Part shown: one piece after another, positions 46,445 to 54,920 of the stretch | Layout of the letters: each line of letters starts with the position of its first letter | Numbering within the stretch: position 1 is the first letter of the stretch | Origin: Bin80 sp965209015 | GTDB lineage: Bacteria > Bacteroidota > Rhodothermia > Rhodothermales > Bin80 | Direction: 5' to 3' | Length of the DNA: 64,000 bases | NCBI GenBank assembly: GCA_965209015.1 | Contig: OZ242367.1 | Coordinates: 868,001 to 932,000, forward strand | The notes under the pieces: model-generated | The model's database searches: none | What the model saw: only the letters and a program-made list of their open reading frames with translations | Told to the model about the DNA's origin: nothing | Position numbers and translations under genes: made by a program

Positions 46445-48168
46445 AATCCCAAACCCACCTGGCTCATTCAAGAGTCCCGATGGATTGACGGCAAATCCGT
46501 CAAATTCACCATTCTCAATATCAATCATCTACCCATGATCCTCATCTTGCAGATCCGTGAACTCCTCCGCGGCGCCAGCATCTTCAAGTCGATCCAGGAC
46601 CTCTTTGAACGACTGGAATCCAAAGCCCACGGTCATGTCGCGCTGGTCTTGGGGATGGTCCGAAAGCTGAGCGTCCCCGCCTTGCTTCACGCAAAGAATT
46701 CCCGCCACCGTCGACTCGTTCTCGGCATGATCACCTCCCGCGTTCTGAACCCCGTCAGTAAGCTGGCAACCAGTACCTTGCTGGATGTGAACTCGGCCTC
46801 CTCTACCCTCAACGAAGAACTGGCCCTCAAACGAGTGGATGCCGATGATCTGTATGAGGCCATGGACTGGTTGAGCAAGCAGAAGACTGCCATTGAATGT
46901 CGGTTGGCTAAGAAACATCTCCGGGAAGGATCCATGGTCCTCTACGATCTAACCAGCAGTTATGTAGAGCGGAAGAAGAACGAACTGGCAGCGTTTGGAT
47001 ACAGCCGGGACAAAAAGCGTGGAAAGAAGCAGATCGTGATTGGTCTCTTGACGGATCCAGATGGTTGTCCCGTGGCAGTGGATGTATTCAAAGGGAATAC
47101 GTCGGATTCAAAGACGCTTGCTGCCCAGGTCACCAAGCTCCGGGACACCTTTGGACTTGATCATGTGGTTCTGGTGGGAGATCGCGGGGTATTGACGCAA
47201 AAGGGGATTCGGGAAGAGCTGCTCCCCGCAGGTCTGGACTGGATTACCGCCATGCGTAAGGACAGTCTCCGCAAGGTGGTGGAAGCAGTTAAGGAGACGG
47301 AGATGAGTTTATTTGATCAGCAAAATATCATGCAGATCGAGTCCGAGCACTACCCCAAGGATCGTCTGATTCTATGCAAAAATCCGATCCAGAAAGACAA
47401 GAAGCAGATCCGGCGAGAGGAGCGTCTGGTCAAGACAGAAGAAGGGTTGGAGAAGATCATCAAGCAACCCAACGGAAAGGGAACCCGCTCACGCGAGAGT
47501 CCGAGATTGGGATACGGGTAGGCAAGGTGTTGGAGAGGCAGAAGACGGGAGCGTTTTTCACGATTGAGGTCAAAGCAGGACACGTCCAGTATGCCCGAGA
47601 TCAGGAGGCGATTCAGAATGCAGAGCGCTTGGATAGCGTGTATGCGATTCGGACGAGTCTGAAAGAGAAGCCGACCGAGGAGGAAGTGGTCTCGGACTAC
47701 AAGCGTTTATCTATGGTGGAGCAAGCGTTCCGCTCCTTCAAACAAGTTTCGTTGAAGGTCCGACCGATTCATCACCGGACGAAAGATCGCGTAACGTGTC
47801 ATGTGTTTTTGTGTATGCTGTCCTACTATGTGGAGTATCACCTGCGCAAGGTCTTGGCCCCAATCCTGTTTCGGGAGGATGATCCAGAGGGGAGAGCGGC
47901 CCAACGAAGTAGCATAGTTGAGTCCGTGAAACGTTCGGAACAGGCGAACAAGAAGGCACAGTCCAAGCGGAATCAGAATGGAGAACAGGCCATGAGCTTT
48001 GAGAGTCTATTGAACGAACTCCGTGGACTCAGTCGAATTAAGGGTAAGCTCAAGATTGTTGCCGATAAGGCACCCGTGGCGACCTACGTTGCAGATGTGA
48101 ACGCAATACAGAAACGGACCTTTGAATTGGCGGGGATCAAACTGAAGCCCGGCAGTGTGAAGGGGTAA
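46445..48168 (+). pseudogene. tnp: IS1634-type transposase, main body, frameshifted
   Basis: Reads LRGASIFKSIQDLFERLESKAHGHV, LYDLTSSYVE (first Asp), FGYSRDKKRGKKQIVIGLLTD, DVFKGNTSDSKT, VGDRGVLTQKGI (second Asp) and, in the frame shifted by one, EVVSDYKRLSMVEQAFRSFKQV (Glu) and IHHRTKDRVTCHVFLCMLSYY. This is the IS1634 order. The two frames overlap at 47374-47521, and the switch is best placed near 47480-47505. An indel is more likely than programmed shifting, since this family normally uses one frame. Confidence 0.88.
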
Positions 48169-48282
48169 ACCTGGAAGACGTACCTGCAAAGTCGCATCCA
48201 AGCAGGAGAAAATTTGTCCTCAAAAAGTCAAAAAATGCAGAAAAAGTATGCTCAGAGACAGGAGAGAAGGGGATAACTTCAG

Positions 48283-48400
48283 TAACAAGAAAATACAAAA
48301 ACTCTCGAAAAAGAGATTTCGAAAATTGAACTTTATTCAATTTTTGCGTAGTATACTCAAAAGTGCTATGACCACAGAATACGGTGGTAACCTCAATTGA
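48283..48400 (+). pseudogene. Resident gene, 3' part, beyond the IS1634-type insertion
   Basis: If the insertion and one copy of taa are removed, the frame from 44790 runs on without a stop: ..RAMDN then KKIQKLSKKRFRKLNFIQFLRSIL..TTEYGGNLN, stopping at 48400. That is 38 nt before the next gene, so the broken gene would have been first in a cassette with the two genes that follow. Confidence 0.45.
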
Positions 48401-48438
48401 TTATCTAAGCAAATTACAATAGGTTTATGGGAGATCCT

Positions 48439-48651
48439 ATGTTGAACAATTCCCTGAGTAGCCAGCAGGCAGATTCTCAGCGCGAAGAAATACATAAAGA
48501 ATTGCTTGAGACTGCGCTCTCTCGTCCGGGCGTCAAGGAAGCAATGAAGGTTTATTCGTATTACCGGAAGTATGGCCAAGTGCTTGATATTTATCGTTCG
48601 GCAATGGAAGGGCCCTCAATGATTATTAACGCCGATTCTTCAAGTATTTGA
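48439..48651 (+). CDS. Small protein upstream of Clp-fold protease
   Basis: 70 aa from the ATG at 48439, chosen because GGGAG lies 5 nt upstream; an in-frame ATG at 48427 would place that site inside the gene. The sequence is charged and helical (SQREEIHKELLETALSRPGVKEAMKVYSYYRKYGQ), ending in a polar tail. Its stop overlaps the next start as TGATG, so the two are translationally coupled. No known family; a partner, adaptor or substrate of the protease is a reasonable guess. Confidence 0.75.
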   Translation: MLNNSLSSQQADSQREEIHKELLETALSRPGVKEAMKVYSYYRKYGQVLDIYRSAMEGPSMIINADSSSI

Positions 48652-49610
48652 TGCCAATATGGAGCGAGATTTTGGCCGAGTTGCTGGAGACGAAAAATCA
48701 GAACCACTCGCCTGATTTTGATGGAGTTCGCCGAAAGTATCTCGCCAAACTTTATCAGCATTCCAACCGTAGTTGCATCCTTTACGCCTCAGGATGGTTG
48801 CAAAAAAGGGAATCTCCACCTTCATCAATATCAATAGATGATGAGGATATTCAGGCATTTATGGAGGTAAGTCACGGACTTCAAGATGATAAGCTTGATC
48901 TTATTATGCATAGCCCAGGTGGCTCGCCAGAGACGGCGGAAGCTATCATTCTTTATCTTCGATCACGCTTTTCTGATATCAGGGTCATTGTGCCACAACT
49001 CGCTATGTCGGCGGCGACAGTGATTGCATGTGCTGCTAACAAAGTGGTACTTGGCAAGCATTCTTTTTTGGGACCTATTGATCCGCAAATCGTTCTCCCT
49101 ACTTCACTTGGAACAAGGATGGTTCCCGCTCAAGCAATATTGAATCAGTTTGATCAAGCAAGGCGGGAATGTGAAGATCCGACAAAATTACCGGTTTGGC
49201 TGCCTATGCTCAGTCAATATGGTCCCGATTTATTGGTGAAATGTGAGTGGGCATTAGAAATGTCAAGGGATTTGGTGAAAAGGTGTTTAGAGACCTATAT
49301 GTTTGAAAAAGAAGATGACTGTTCGGAAAAATCGACTCGTATATCCGACTGGCTTGCAGGTCACGAAAACTTCATGAGTCATGCTAGGCATATTCCACGA
49401 TCTGAGATTGTAAAACATGGAATGAAAGTATGCCTAATGGAGGAGGACCCAACCTTACAAGATCTCGCACTTTCTGTATTTCATGCAACAACACAGACAT
49501 TTACAAATACACCTGCCATAAAGATTGTTGAGAATCATATGGGGCGTGCATTTGTCAAAATGCATGTTGCCCAACCGATTTCTAATACTGGAATTATTCC
49601 GGAGAAATAG
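48651..49610 (+). CDS. SDH-family Clp-fold serine proteinase (SppA/ClpP-like)
   Basis: 319 aa from the ATG at 48651. Seen: LDLIMHSPGGSPETAEAI (oxyanion/HSPGG strand), VIVPQLAMSAATVIACAANKVVLG (nucleophile Ser in AMSAA) and HSFLGPIDPQI, the layout of the serine dehydrogenase proteinase family. There is no signal peptide or membrane helix, so it is predicted cytoplasmic. Coupled (TGATG) to the small gene before it. Flanked by insertion sequences, so probably acquired. The target is unknown. Confidence 0.85.
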   Translation: MPIWSEILAELLETKNQNHSPDFDGVRRKYLAKLYQHSNRSCILYASGWLQKRESPPSSISIDDEDIQAFMEVSHGLQDDKLDLIMHSPGGSPETAEAIILYLRSRFSDIRVIVPQLAMSAATVIACAANKVVLGKHSFLGPIDPQIVLPTSLGTRMVPAQAILNQFDQARRECEDPTKLPVWLPMLSQYGPDLLVKCEWALEMSRDLVKRCLETYMFEKEDDCSEKSTRISDWLAGHENFMSHARHIPRSEIVKHGMKVCLMEEDPTLQDLALSVFHATTQTFTNTPAIKIVENHMGRAFVKMHVAQPISNTGIIPEK

Positions 49611-49642
49611 GACAACGAATTCCTACCGAATTATTTGGTTAC

Positions 49643-50077
49643 TCACGTATATAATTCCCCAATAAATATACACGATTCATCCATCTCAACAATGTTTTCC
49701 AGCTTCAACTCACCGCTATCGCAAGCTTCACGGATTCGATGTAGCATATGCCAAGCAGTACGGTATTGAACGCCCAGTTCTTTGGATAACTGCAATGCAC
49801 TCAGGCCCTTTCGTGCAGTCATCACGCTGTAAATGGTGATTATCCAGTTATGTAACGGTGTCTTGGTTGCATGAAGAATTGTGCCGGTCGTAACGGTGAA
49901 ATGCTTTCTGCACTTCCCGCACCAGTATGTGTTTGGCTTGCTTTTGGGACTGGATACCTTCTTGGTCTCTCCACACTTGTTGCAGGTCGGCGTCTCATTC
50001 CAGCGTATTTTCTCGAGCCACTTGATGCAAGTATCATCATCTGGGAATTTCCGCAGAAGCTGAATAATGCTGATCAT
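49643..50077 (-). pseudogene. tnp: IS1595-family transposase, C-terminally truncated
   Basis: 144 aa. N-terminal zinc ribbon (CNKCGETKK..YWCGKCRKHFTVTTGTI), helix-turn-helix region (GLSALQLSKELGVQYRTAWHMLHRIREA), and the first catalytic Asp in VEMDESCI, after which homology stops within 10 residues. Intact members are about 300 aa, so half the DDE domain is lost. The remaining part lies 33 bp from the protease gene stop. Confidence 0.88.
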
Positions 50078-50378
50078 TTTTTGCTTTTATTCCAATCAGT
50101 TTCGATCTCACATATACCTGTTTGCAGATTATTATATGTGATCAAATCCAGAAAAGTTTCCTAATGCTTTACCGAAGCTTTTGTACAAAGTCCCATCGAA
50201 CCTGCAAAATATGCCCCCAAAGACTCCCTGAGCGATATCCATCTCCGAGCGAGAGACTTTTGCAAGAGGTTCTTACACATACGATTTTTTCTACATAAAT
50301 CCCTTTTCAACGAGATTTAATGAAAAACACCATCCATAACTTGTGGTATGAGGCATCTGCGTACTCCCAGAGATCTGA
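50078..50378. other. Intergenic region
   Basis: About 300 bp between the IS1595 fragment and the DUF6602 gene. A cacata..tatgtg inverted repeat near 50111-50142; no gene seen. Confidence 0.4.
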
Positions 50379-51182
50379 TCAGGATCGCTTTCCCCAAACT
50401 GTGTCTTTTGGCAAGTATTCAATAGGATCGAAAAAACGTTCACCAGCTCGCCGTAGCCACGAATCAAACCAAACGTACCATGCCATGAGCGAATTCTCCC
50501 CCAAGTCATCTACTTCAATTCCGTCGGGCAATAGAGAATTTAAATCATCGCCACACTGTTCAACCAAACTATTTCGGTGTGGGCTATTGGGTTGCCCCAG
50601 TCTGACAATCTCCAGGTAGCTTCCTGACTTTGCGACCAATTTTCCAGGTACAACTACAAAGTCTGGACGTTCTGCCACCGGCACCCCTGCAATTGCAGAT
50701 TCAAGGTTCTCCTTTAGTGTTTCTGGTCGACTTGAGTCAAATGACCACAAGATCGCCAGGGAATCGGTAATGCGCGAGCCATCTTTCACAGAAGGAAAAT
50801 GCCTCTGCAGATTTTTGAATTTTCGAAATTTGGACATAGCATCCTTCAAGTCTCTCGGAGACAATTGGGACTTGACTTCTATCAGTGCATAGACCGCTTC
50901 AACCGGCCACAATTTTTTTTGAGAATCAGGATACAGAGGTGAATTATTGAGACTGTCGAAAACGACCAGATCTGCTTCATTTGAGCACTCTCCATCATGA
51001 GAAATTATTAGCCCTCTGTCTACTCCAAATCTTTTTGGCAAATAATCGCGGAGAAAACGGGCAACCAAACATTCACGATTGTCTCCAATTGATCTGCGAT
51101 GTTGAGTGAAAGCTTCACGGAGCTCCGCCGACTTCCTGCTCATTTCTTCCGAAATCCCTCGCATGTATTTGTCAAATCCCAT
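50379..51182 (-). CDS. DUF6602 protein, PD-(D/E)xK nuclease-like
   Basis: 267 aa from the ATG at 51182; a TTG six codons upstream is in frame but less likely. N-terminal helical start (DKYMRGISEEMSRKSAELREAFTQHRRSIGDNRE), then CLVARFLRDYLPKRFGVDRGLIIS, ADLVVFD and AVYALIEVKSQLS. The E (GDNRE), D (ADLVVFD) and ExK (EVK) arrangement fits a restriction-endonuclease-like core. Members occur in defence-rich loci, but no partner methylase or helicase is adjacent here. It stands in an IS-bounded island. Confidence 0.8.
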   Translation of the reverse strand: MGFDKYMRGISEEMSRKSAELREAFTQHRRSIGDNRECLVARFLRDYLPKRFGVDRGLIISHDGECSNEADLVVFDSLNNSPLYPDSQKKLWPVEAVYALIEVKSQLSPRDLKDAMSKFRKFKNLQRHFPSVKDGSRITDSLAILWSFDSSRPETLKENLESAIAGVPVAERPDFVVVPGKLVAKSGSYLEIVRLGQPNSPHRNSLVEQCGDDLNSLLPDGIEVDDLGENSLMAWYVWFDSWLRRAGERFFDPIEYLPKDTVWGKRS

Positions 51183-51415
51183 CGTTTTTGGCTTTATCAA
51201 TGTTTAGCGCACAATTTCACGGTATAATACATATACTTGACTTGTGCCTTAATTCTCCATAAGGGCTTGAATGTGACACCTTCCACTAAAATAAATGAAG
51301 AGACAAATAACTTATCCTAATAGTCTTTTTGTACGGATACCAATCCTTCGCAGATCGACCTCAAACATGATTTGGTCACATAGGGGGATTCATGATTGCA
51401 GGCCATATTCAATTA
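51183..51415. other. Intergenic region upstream of DUF6602
   Basis: AT-rich leader of the DUF6602 gene; no other feature seen. Confidence 0.4.
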
Positions 51416-51781
51416 ACGTTTTACCGCTTCCCGCTCCTTCGGCCTTTCAAGCTTTCCCAGTATATTCTCTCGCTTGTGCCAAGTCCATCGCTGCACCTGA
51501 GCGCGGCATCCAAACACCCCGGTTAAACCGCCTTGTGAAGCCCCTTCAAACTATCACTATCCATCACAAACAACAATCCCGTCCCGAAGTGCAATCCCTA
51601 ACACATCAACAAGCCCTCCAGCAGGCCCGAGGCTGCCGCTGCATTCTCTCGGGGTAACTCTGCAACACCCAGCGCATGCTTGACATCCGATTCCGTGATC
51701 CCTGTACAAATCAGCACATGCTCCCCCTTGAAGTTCGTCGTATCCAGCATGAGCACCACATACGTGCCTATGCGGACTTTG
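51416..51781 (-). pseudogene. tnp: IS256-family (mutator) transposase relic
   Basis: Minus-strand conceptual translation: VVLMLDTTNFKGEHVLICTG (first Asp), ESDVKHALGVAELPRENAAA, GLLEGLL, stop, GLHFGTGLLFVMDSDSLKGLHKAV (second Asp), stop, then in another frame QVQRWTWHKRENILGKLERP and EREAVKR. This is the central region of an IS256 transposase with two stops and one frameshift. N- and C-terminal parts are missing. Confidence 0.85.
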
Positions 51782-52123
51782 CTACATAATTCCCTTATCT
51801 TAAGGCTTCATCAAATCAATCACAATTTGTTATACCGATCAAGTAATGTGGGCTAAAACATCTCCAATCGTTTCTGTGGATTGACCAAATAGAGTTGAAC
51901 TTCTGGAGTAGGAGTAAATCGTAGATTCTTTAATGCCCAAAGAATGCAGGCCCGCTTGTATGGGCTCATGGGAACAGAATCATTGACAAGAGGCTACGTC
52001 ATAACTCGTTGATCTACATGACAACAGATAACCCTCTCTGTGAAGGGGTAGGGGAGCATAATCGTAGTAGGGTAACCAATTTCATCTACTTGGAAGTACA
52101 AGTTATTTATTGTTCAACGGAAA
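51782..52123. other. Intergenic region before SGNH gene
   Basis: 342 bp. A short minus-strand stretch (about 52000-51860) reads YKRACILWALKNLRFTPTPEVQLYLVNP but has no start or family; possibly another decayed fragment. Confidence 0.35.
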
Positions 52124-53827
52124 ATGCGAACGACTCTATTCACGATATCAGCAGTGCTGCTCCCCATGGTGCTCCTGATCGCTGCTGAGTTGGTCGTGCG
52201 CCAGTTTAATCCTACCCCTTTTTTCATTCCGGTGAATGGAGAGCCGGACTATCAGACCGTGAATCCAGAATATGCAGGTCGCTATTTCCAAGGGTTTACC
52301 CCTCGGGTTGCATATAATCCTTTTTTGAGACACAAAACGGACTCGGTGTTTCGGATTGTTACACTTGGTGGATCCTCCACTGCAGGCTATCCCTATCCGT
52401 TTTATTCAGGGTTTCCCGAGAGAGCTGCGGTTAGACTTCGATCAATTGATCCGACTCAGCAGATCGAAATGATCAATCTCGGAATGACTGCTCTGAGCAG
52501 TCATGTGCTTCGTGATCTAATTCCGTTCGTGATTGAGATGAATCCAGATGCGGTTTTCATCTACGCTGGCCACAATGAGTACTATGGAGCCTATGGAGCG
52601 GGTGGACTCAATCGGAATATATCCTTAATCCGAATTTTGTTCTGGTTGAAGAAAAGTGTATTGTTTCGGAGTTTAGAGAAAATTATTTCGCCACCAATAG
52701 AATCGGATCGTACGATGATGGCGAATTCAACATCGGATGTCTCCATTACTTACGATGGGAAAGTATACCACGCAGGCATTCAGAACTTTGAAGCGAATTT
52801 GGATGCAATTCTTAAAACCCTGAATGAGAGGGGGATAAAGGTATATATTGGAACCTTGGTCTCAAACCTGAGAGGCCAGCCTCCCTTGGGAGTGGACTCT
52901 ACTGCCAGTAAGGCATGGCTTAACGGTTTAGACTACTTGGCAGAGGGAGATTCGGTCACTGCAATGACCGCATTTATGCGAGCAAAAGAATATGATCCGA
53001 TTCGTTTCAGAGCCCCAGAGGAGATGGATCAAATCATTTATCGTACAGCTCAGAATCACGGTGCTCAGGTGGTGAATACTGAGTCATACTTTGATTCTAA
53101 AGTTATGGACTCCCTCTTTACGGATCACCTCCATCCAACTGCACTGGGGTATGATTTCATGGCAGAAGCTTTTGTAAATGTTATGAGTGATAATTTCGGG
53201 AGCCAGAGTTCAGAACTCACCGAACCCGCTCCATCCCCTCTGGATGCTGCTTATGCCAGATTGCTGATTATTCGGCTTCGTCTTGGTTTTCCATTCACCG
53301 TTGGGCGGACTGTTGAAGAAGAACTGGATCAATTTCAGCGAATTATAGAGTTACACTCGGGTTCTGGAATCGTTGCCGATTCACTGGCTGCATTGGCTGT
53401 TAGTGCCCAGTTGCCCATTTATGAAGCACTTCTTGAAGCAAAGAACTATTATCTTGATATTGCAGATACGGCTAAGGCGCTTATGCATATGCGCTCATTG
53501 TTATACTGGCAGCCATTTAATGATCAATTACATCTCCAGGGCGCAGAGCTTGCTTCGTTGCAAACAAGTAATTTGGCAGGTGAAGTGATGCAACTCGTAG
53601 TTGCCAGAACTCCCTCCGAAGTCTATCTCAACACCCTCGCTGCAATACGTATCAGGCAAGGGGCATTAGGGGTCTCGGGAGAATTATTGCGGCGGGTGGA
53701 GTCCATGAATCCTGAATCCCGAGTAATGCTCTTTAATATGGCGAGATATCTGGTTCAAGCCGGGGATACTCTCAACGCAGAAACCTACTTCCGAAGATAT
53801 CAAAGAGTCGTAGGAGCAGAGAATTAA
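52124..53827 (+). CDS. Membrane-anchored SGNH/GDSL hydrolase with TPR-like C-terminus
   Basis: 567 aa. N-terminal anchor (ISAVLLPMVLLIAAELVV). SGNH domain: VTLGGSSTAGYP (block I, Ser about 84), MINLGMTALSS (block II Gly), YAGHNEYYGAYG (block III Asn) and TDHLHPTALGYDFMAEAF (block V, Asp and His). The C-terminal 190 residues are helical with TPR-like pairs (AKALMHMRSLLYWQPFNDQLHL). Likely an esterase or acetyl-handling enzyme for surface polysaccharide; the substrate is unknown. It lies at the right edge of the accessory island and faces recO. Confidence 0.88.
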   Translation: MRTTLFTISAVLLPMVLLIAAELVVRQFNPTPFFIPVNGEPDYQTVNPEYAGRYFQGFTPRVAYNPFLRHKTDSVFRIVTLGGSSTAGYPYPFYSGFPERAAVRLRSIDPTQQIEMINLGMTALSSHVLRDLIPFVIEMNPDAVFIYAGHNEYYGAYGAGGLNRNISLIRILFWLKKSVLFRSLEKIISPPIESDRTMMANSTSDVSITYDGKVYHAGIQNFEANLDAILKTLNERGIKVYIGTLVSNLRGQPPLGVDSTASKAWLNGLDYLAEGDSVTAMTAFMRAKEYDPIRFRAPEEMDQIIYRTAQNHGAQVVNTESYFDSKVMDSLFTDHLHPTALGYDFMAEAFVNVMSDNFGSQSSELTEPAPSPLDAAYARLLIIRLRLGFPFTVGRTVEEELDQFQRIIELHSGSGIVADSLAALAVSAQLPIYEALLEAKNYYLDIADTAKALMHMRSLLYWQPFNDQLHLQGAELASLQTSNLAGEVMQLVVARTPSEVYLNTLAAIRIRQGALGVSGELLRRVESMNPESRVMLFNMARYLVQAGDTLNAETYFRRYQRVVGAEN

Positions 53828-53867
53828 GATCCAGATTTCAGTGAACAAATACCGGAATCAGGGGGGA

Positions 53868-54638
53868 TCATTTCCTCGGCTTATTTTCGCTGGGACGGAG
53901 CAGCTGGTCAAAGACTCTTTCGCCCCGATCTGGGTAAGAATCTTCCATATGATATCGCATAAAACGAGTGATCAGTTGATGTAGCTCGTCGCACTGTTTT
54001 CTGGTTAGCTGTAAGCGAAGGATTACACTGAGATCGGCCCGATGTAGAGTTGCGAAAGCCCGCAGCACACTTCTGGATGCATGGACAGCTAGTGTTTTAC
54101 CTTCCGCATTCTTCGCAATTGAACCATCAACCAGCATCAGATAACCTCCTATCTCACAGATCTCCTCAACAGATTCTTTGCTGAACGCGGGTGCAAATCC
54201 TAACAGGGTCGTAAGCTGAAGCTGAAAATACAGTTGGATGATTACTCCATTTATATCTGGGCTATTCAAAGCATCAAAGACTTTCACGAGGAGATGATAA
54301 ATTTCTGGAGAACGCTGTCCATCTTCTGTGAGTGCCTGTACATATTCACAGATACGTTGACCAATCGTTAGTCTCCCTAAGTCATCCAAGATAACGGGGT
54401 AGCGTTGAACATGTGAACAGTCGGACAGGATTTGGATTGAGCGCATAGGGCGGGTATAAATGACCGCCTGCACATGAGATAGCGGCTGCACAGCTGCCCC
54501 AAAGCGACTTTTTTTCGATTGCGACCCATGGGCAATCACGGTTATTCTCCCTAACTCCAATGAATAAAGCGTGATCAGTCGAGATGACTCCTTAAAAGGA
54601 ATGGAGCGAAGAACAAACCCCTCAGTACGGACCAACAT
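53868..54638 (-). CDS. recO: DNA repair protein RecO
   Basis: 256 aa. N-terminal OB-fold (VRTEGFVLRSIPFKESSRLITLYSLELGRITVIAHGS..KKSRFGAAVQPLSHVQAVIY) and helical C-terminal region. Loads RecA with RecR onto SSB-coated DNA in gap repair. The zinc-finger cysteines of some RecO proteins are mostly absent here. Convergent with the SGNH gene (40 bp apart). Confidence 0.93.
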   Translation of the reverse strand: MLVRTEGFVLRSIPFKESSRLITLYSLELGRITVIAHGSQSKKSRFGAAVQPLSHVQAVIYTRPMRSIQILSDCSHVQRYPVILDDLGRLTIGQRICEYVQALTEDGQRSPEIYHLLVKVFDALNSPDINGVIIQLYFQLQLTTLLGFAPAFSKESVEEICEIGGYLMLVDGSIAKNAEGKTLAVHASRSVLRAFATLHRADLSVILRLQLTRKQCDELHQLITRFMRYHMEDSYPDRGERVFDQLLRPSENKPRK

Positions 54639-54920
54639 GAAGATTGAGTCTGGATAATTCTAAATCTACGTAAGACGGGGAAAACCTGAGTCTCATAGTT
54701 TCTAATCAAATAGATATAGGGGTAAACGGGTTCCCCATTGAAATATTGCTTTAATGCAAACAACCGGTTAACCTGATTATATCCATGAATCATGAATATG
54801 TAACCAAGAAAAACACATATCTTATACGTTCACTGATCTGTGGATCATACTATGTTTTGCGATCCGTCCTACTCAGTGCAGGATCCTTAGCCTTGACTGT
54901 CTCCAACGAAATAGAATCTC

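Larger units (their letters stand above)
44791..48282 (+). mobile_element. IS1634-type insertion sequence, carrying a nested ISL3 element
   Basis: Terminal inverted repeats ctgaagttaccccct (44791) and aggggataacttcag (ending 48282) match at 14 of 15 positions. Without the 1441-bp ISL3 insertion plus duplication it is about 2051 bp, normal for the family. Flanks share only taa, so the target duplication is short or eroded. The transposase gene is broken twice: by the ISL3 copy after codon 9 and by a frameshift near 47490. Confidence 0.88.

Noticed and set aside
47374..47521. Programmed frameshift in the IS1634-type transposase
   Set aside because: No clear slippery heptamer with a downstream structure at the switch point, and the family normally uses a single frame; an indel is simpler.
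51295..51657. 120-codon plus-strand frame
   Set aside because: It lies opposite the IS256 relic and has no coherent content.
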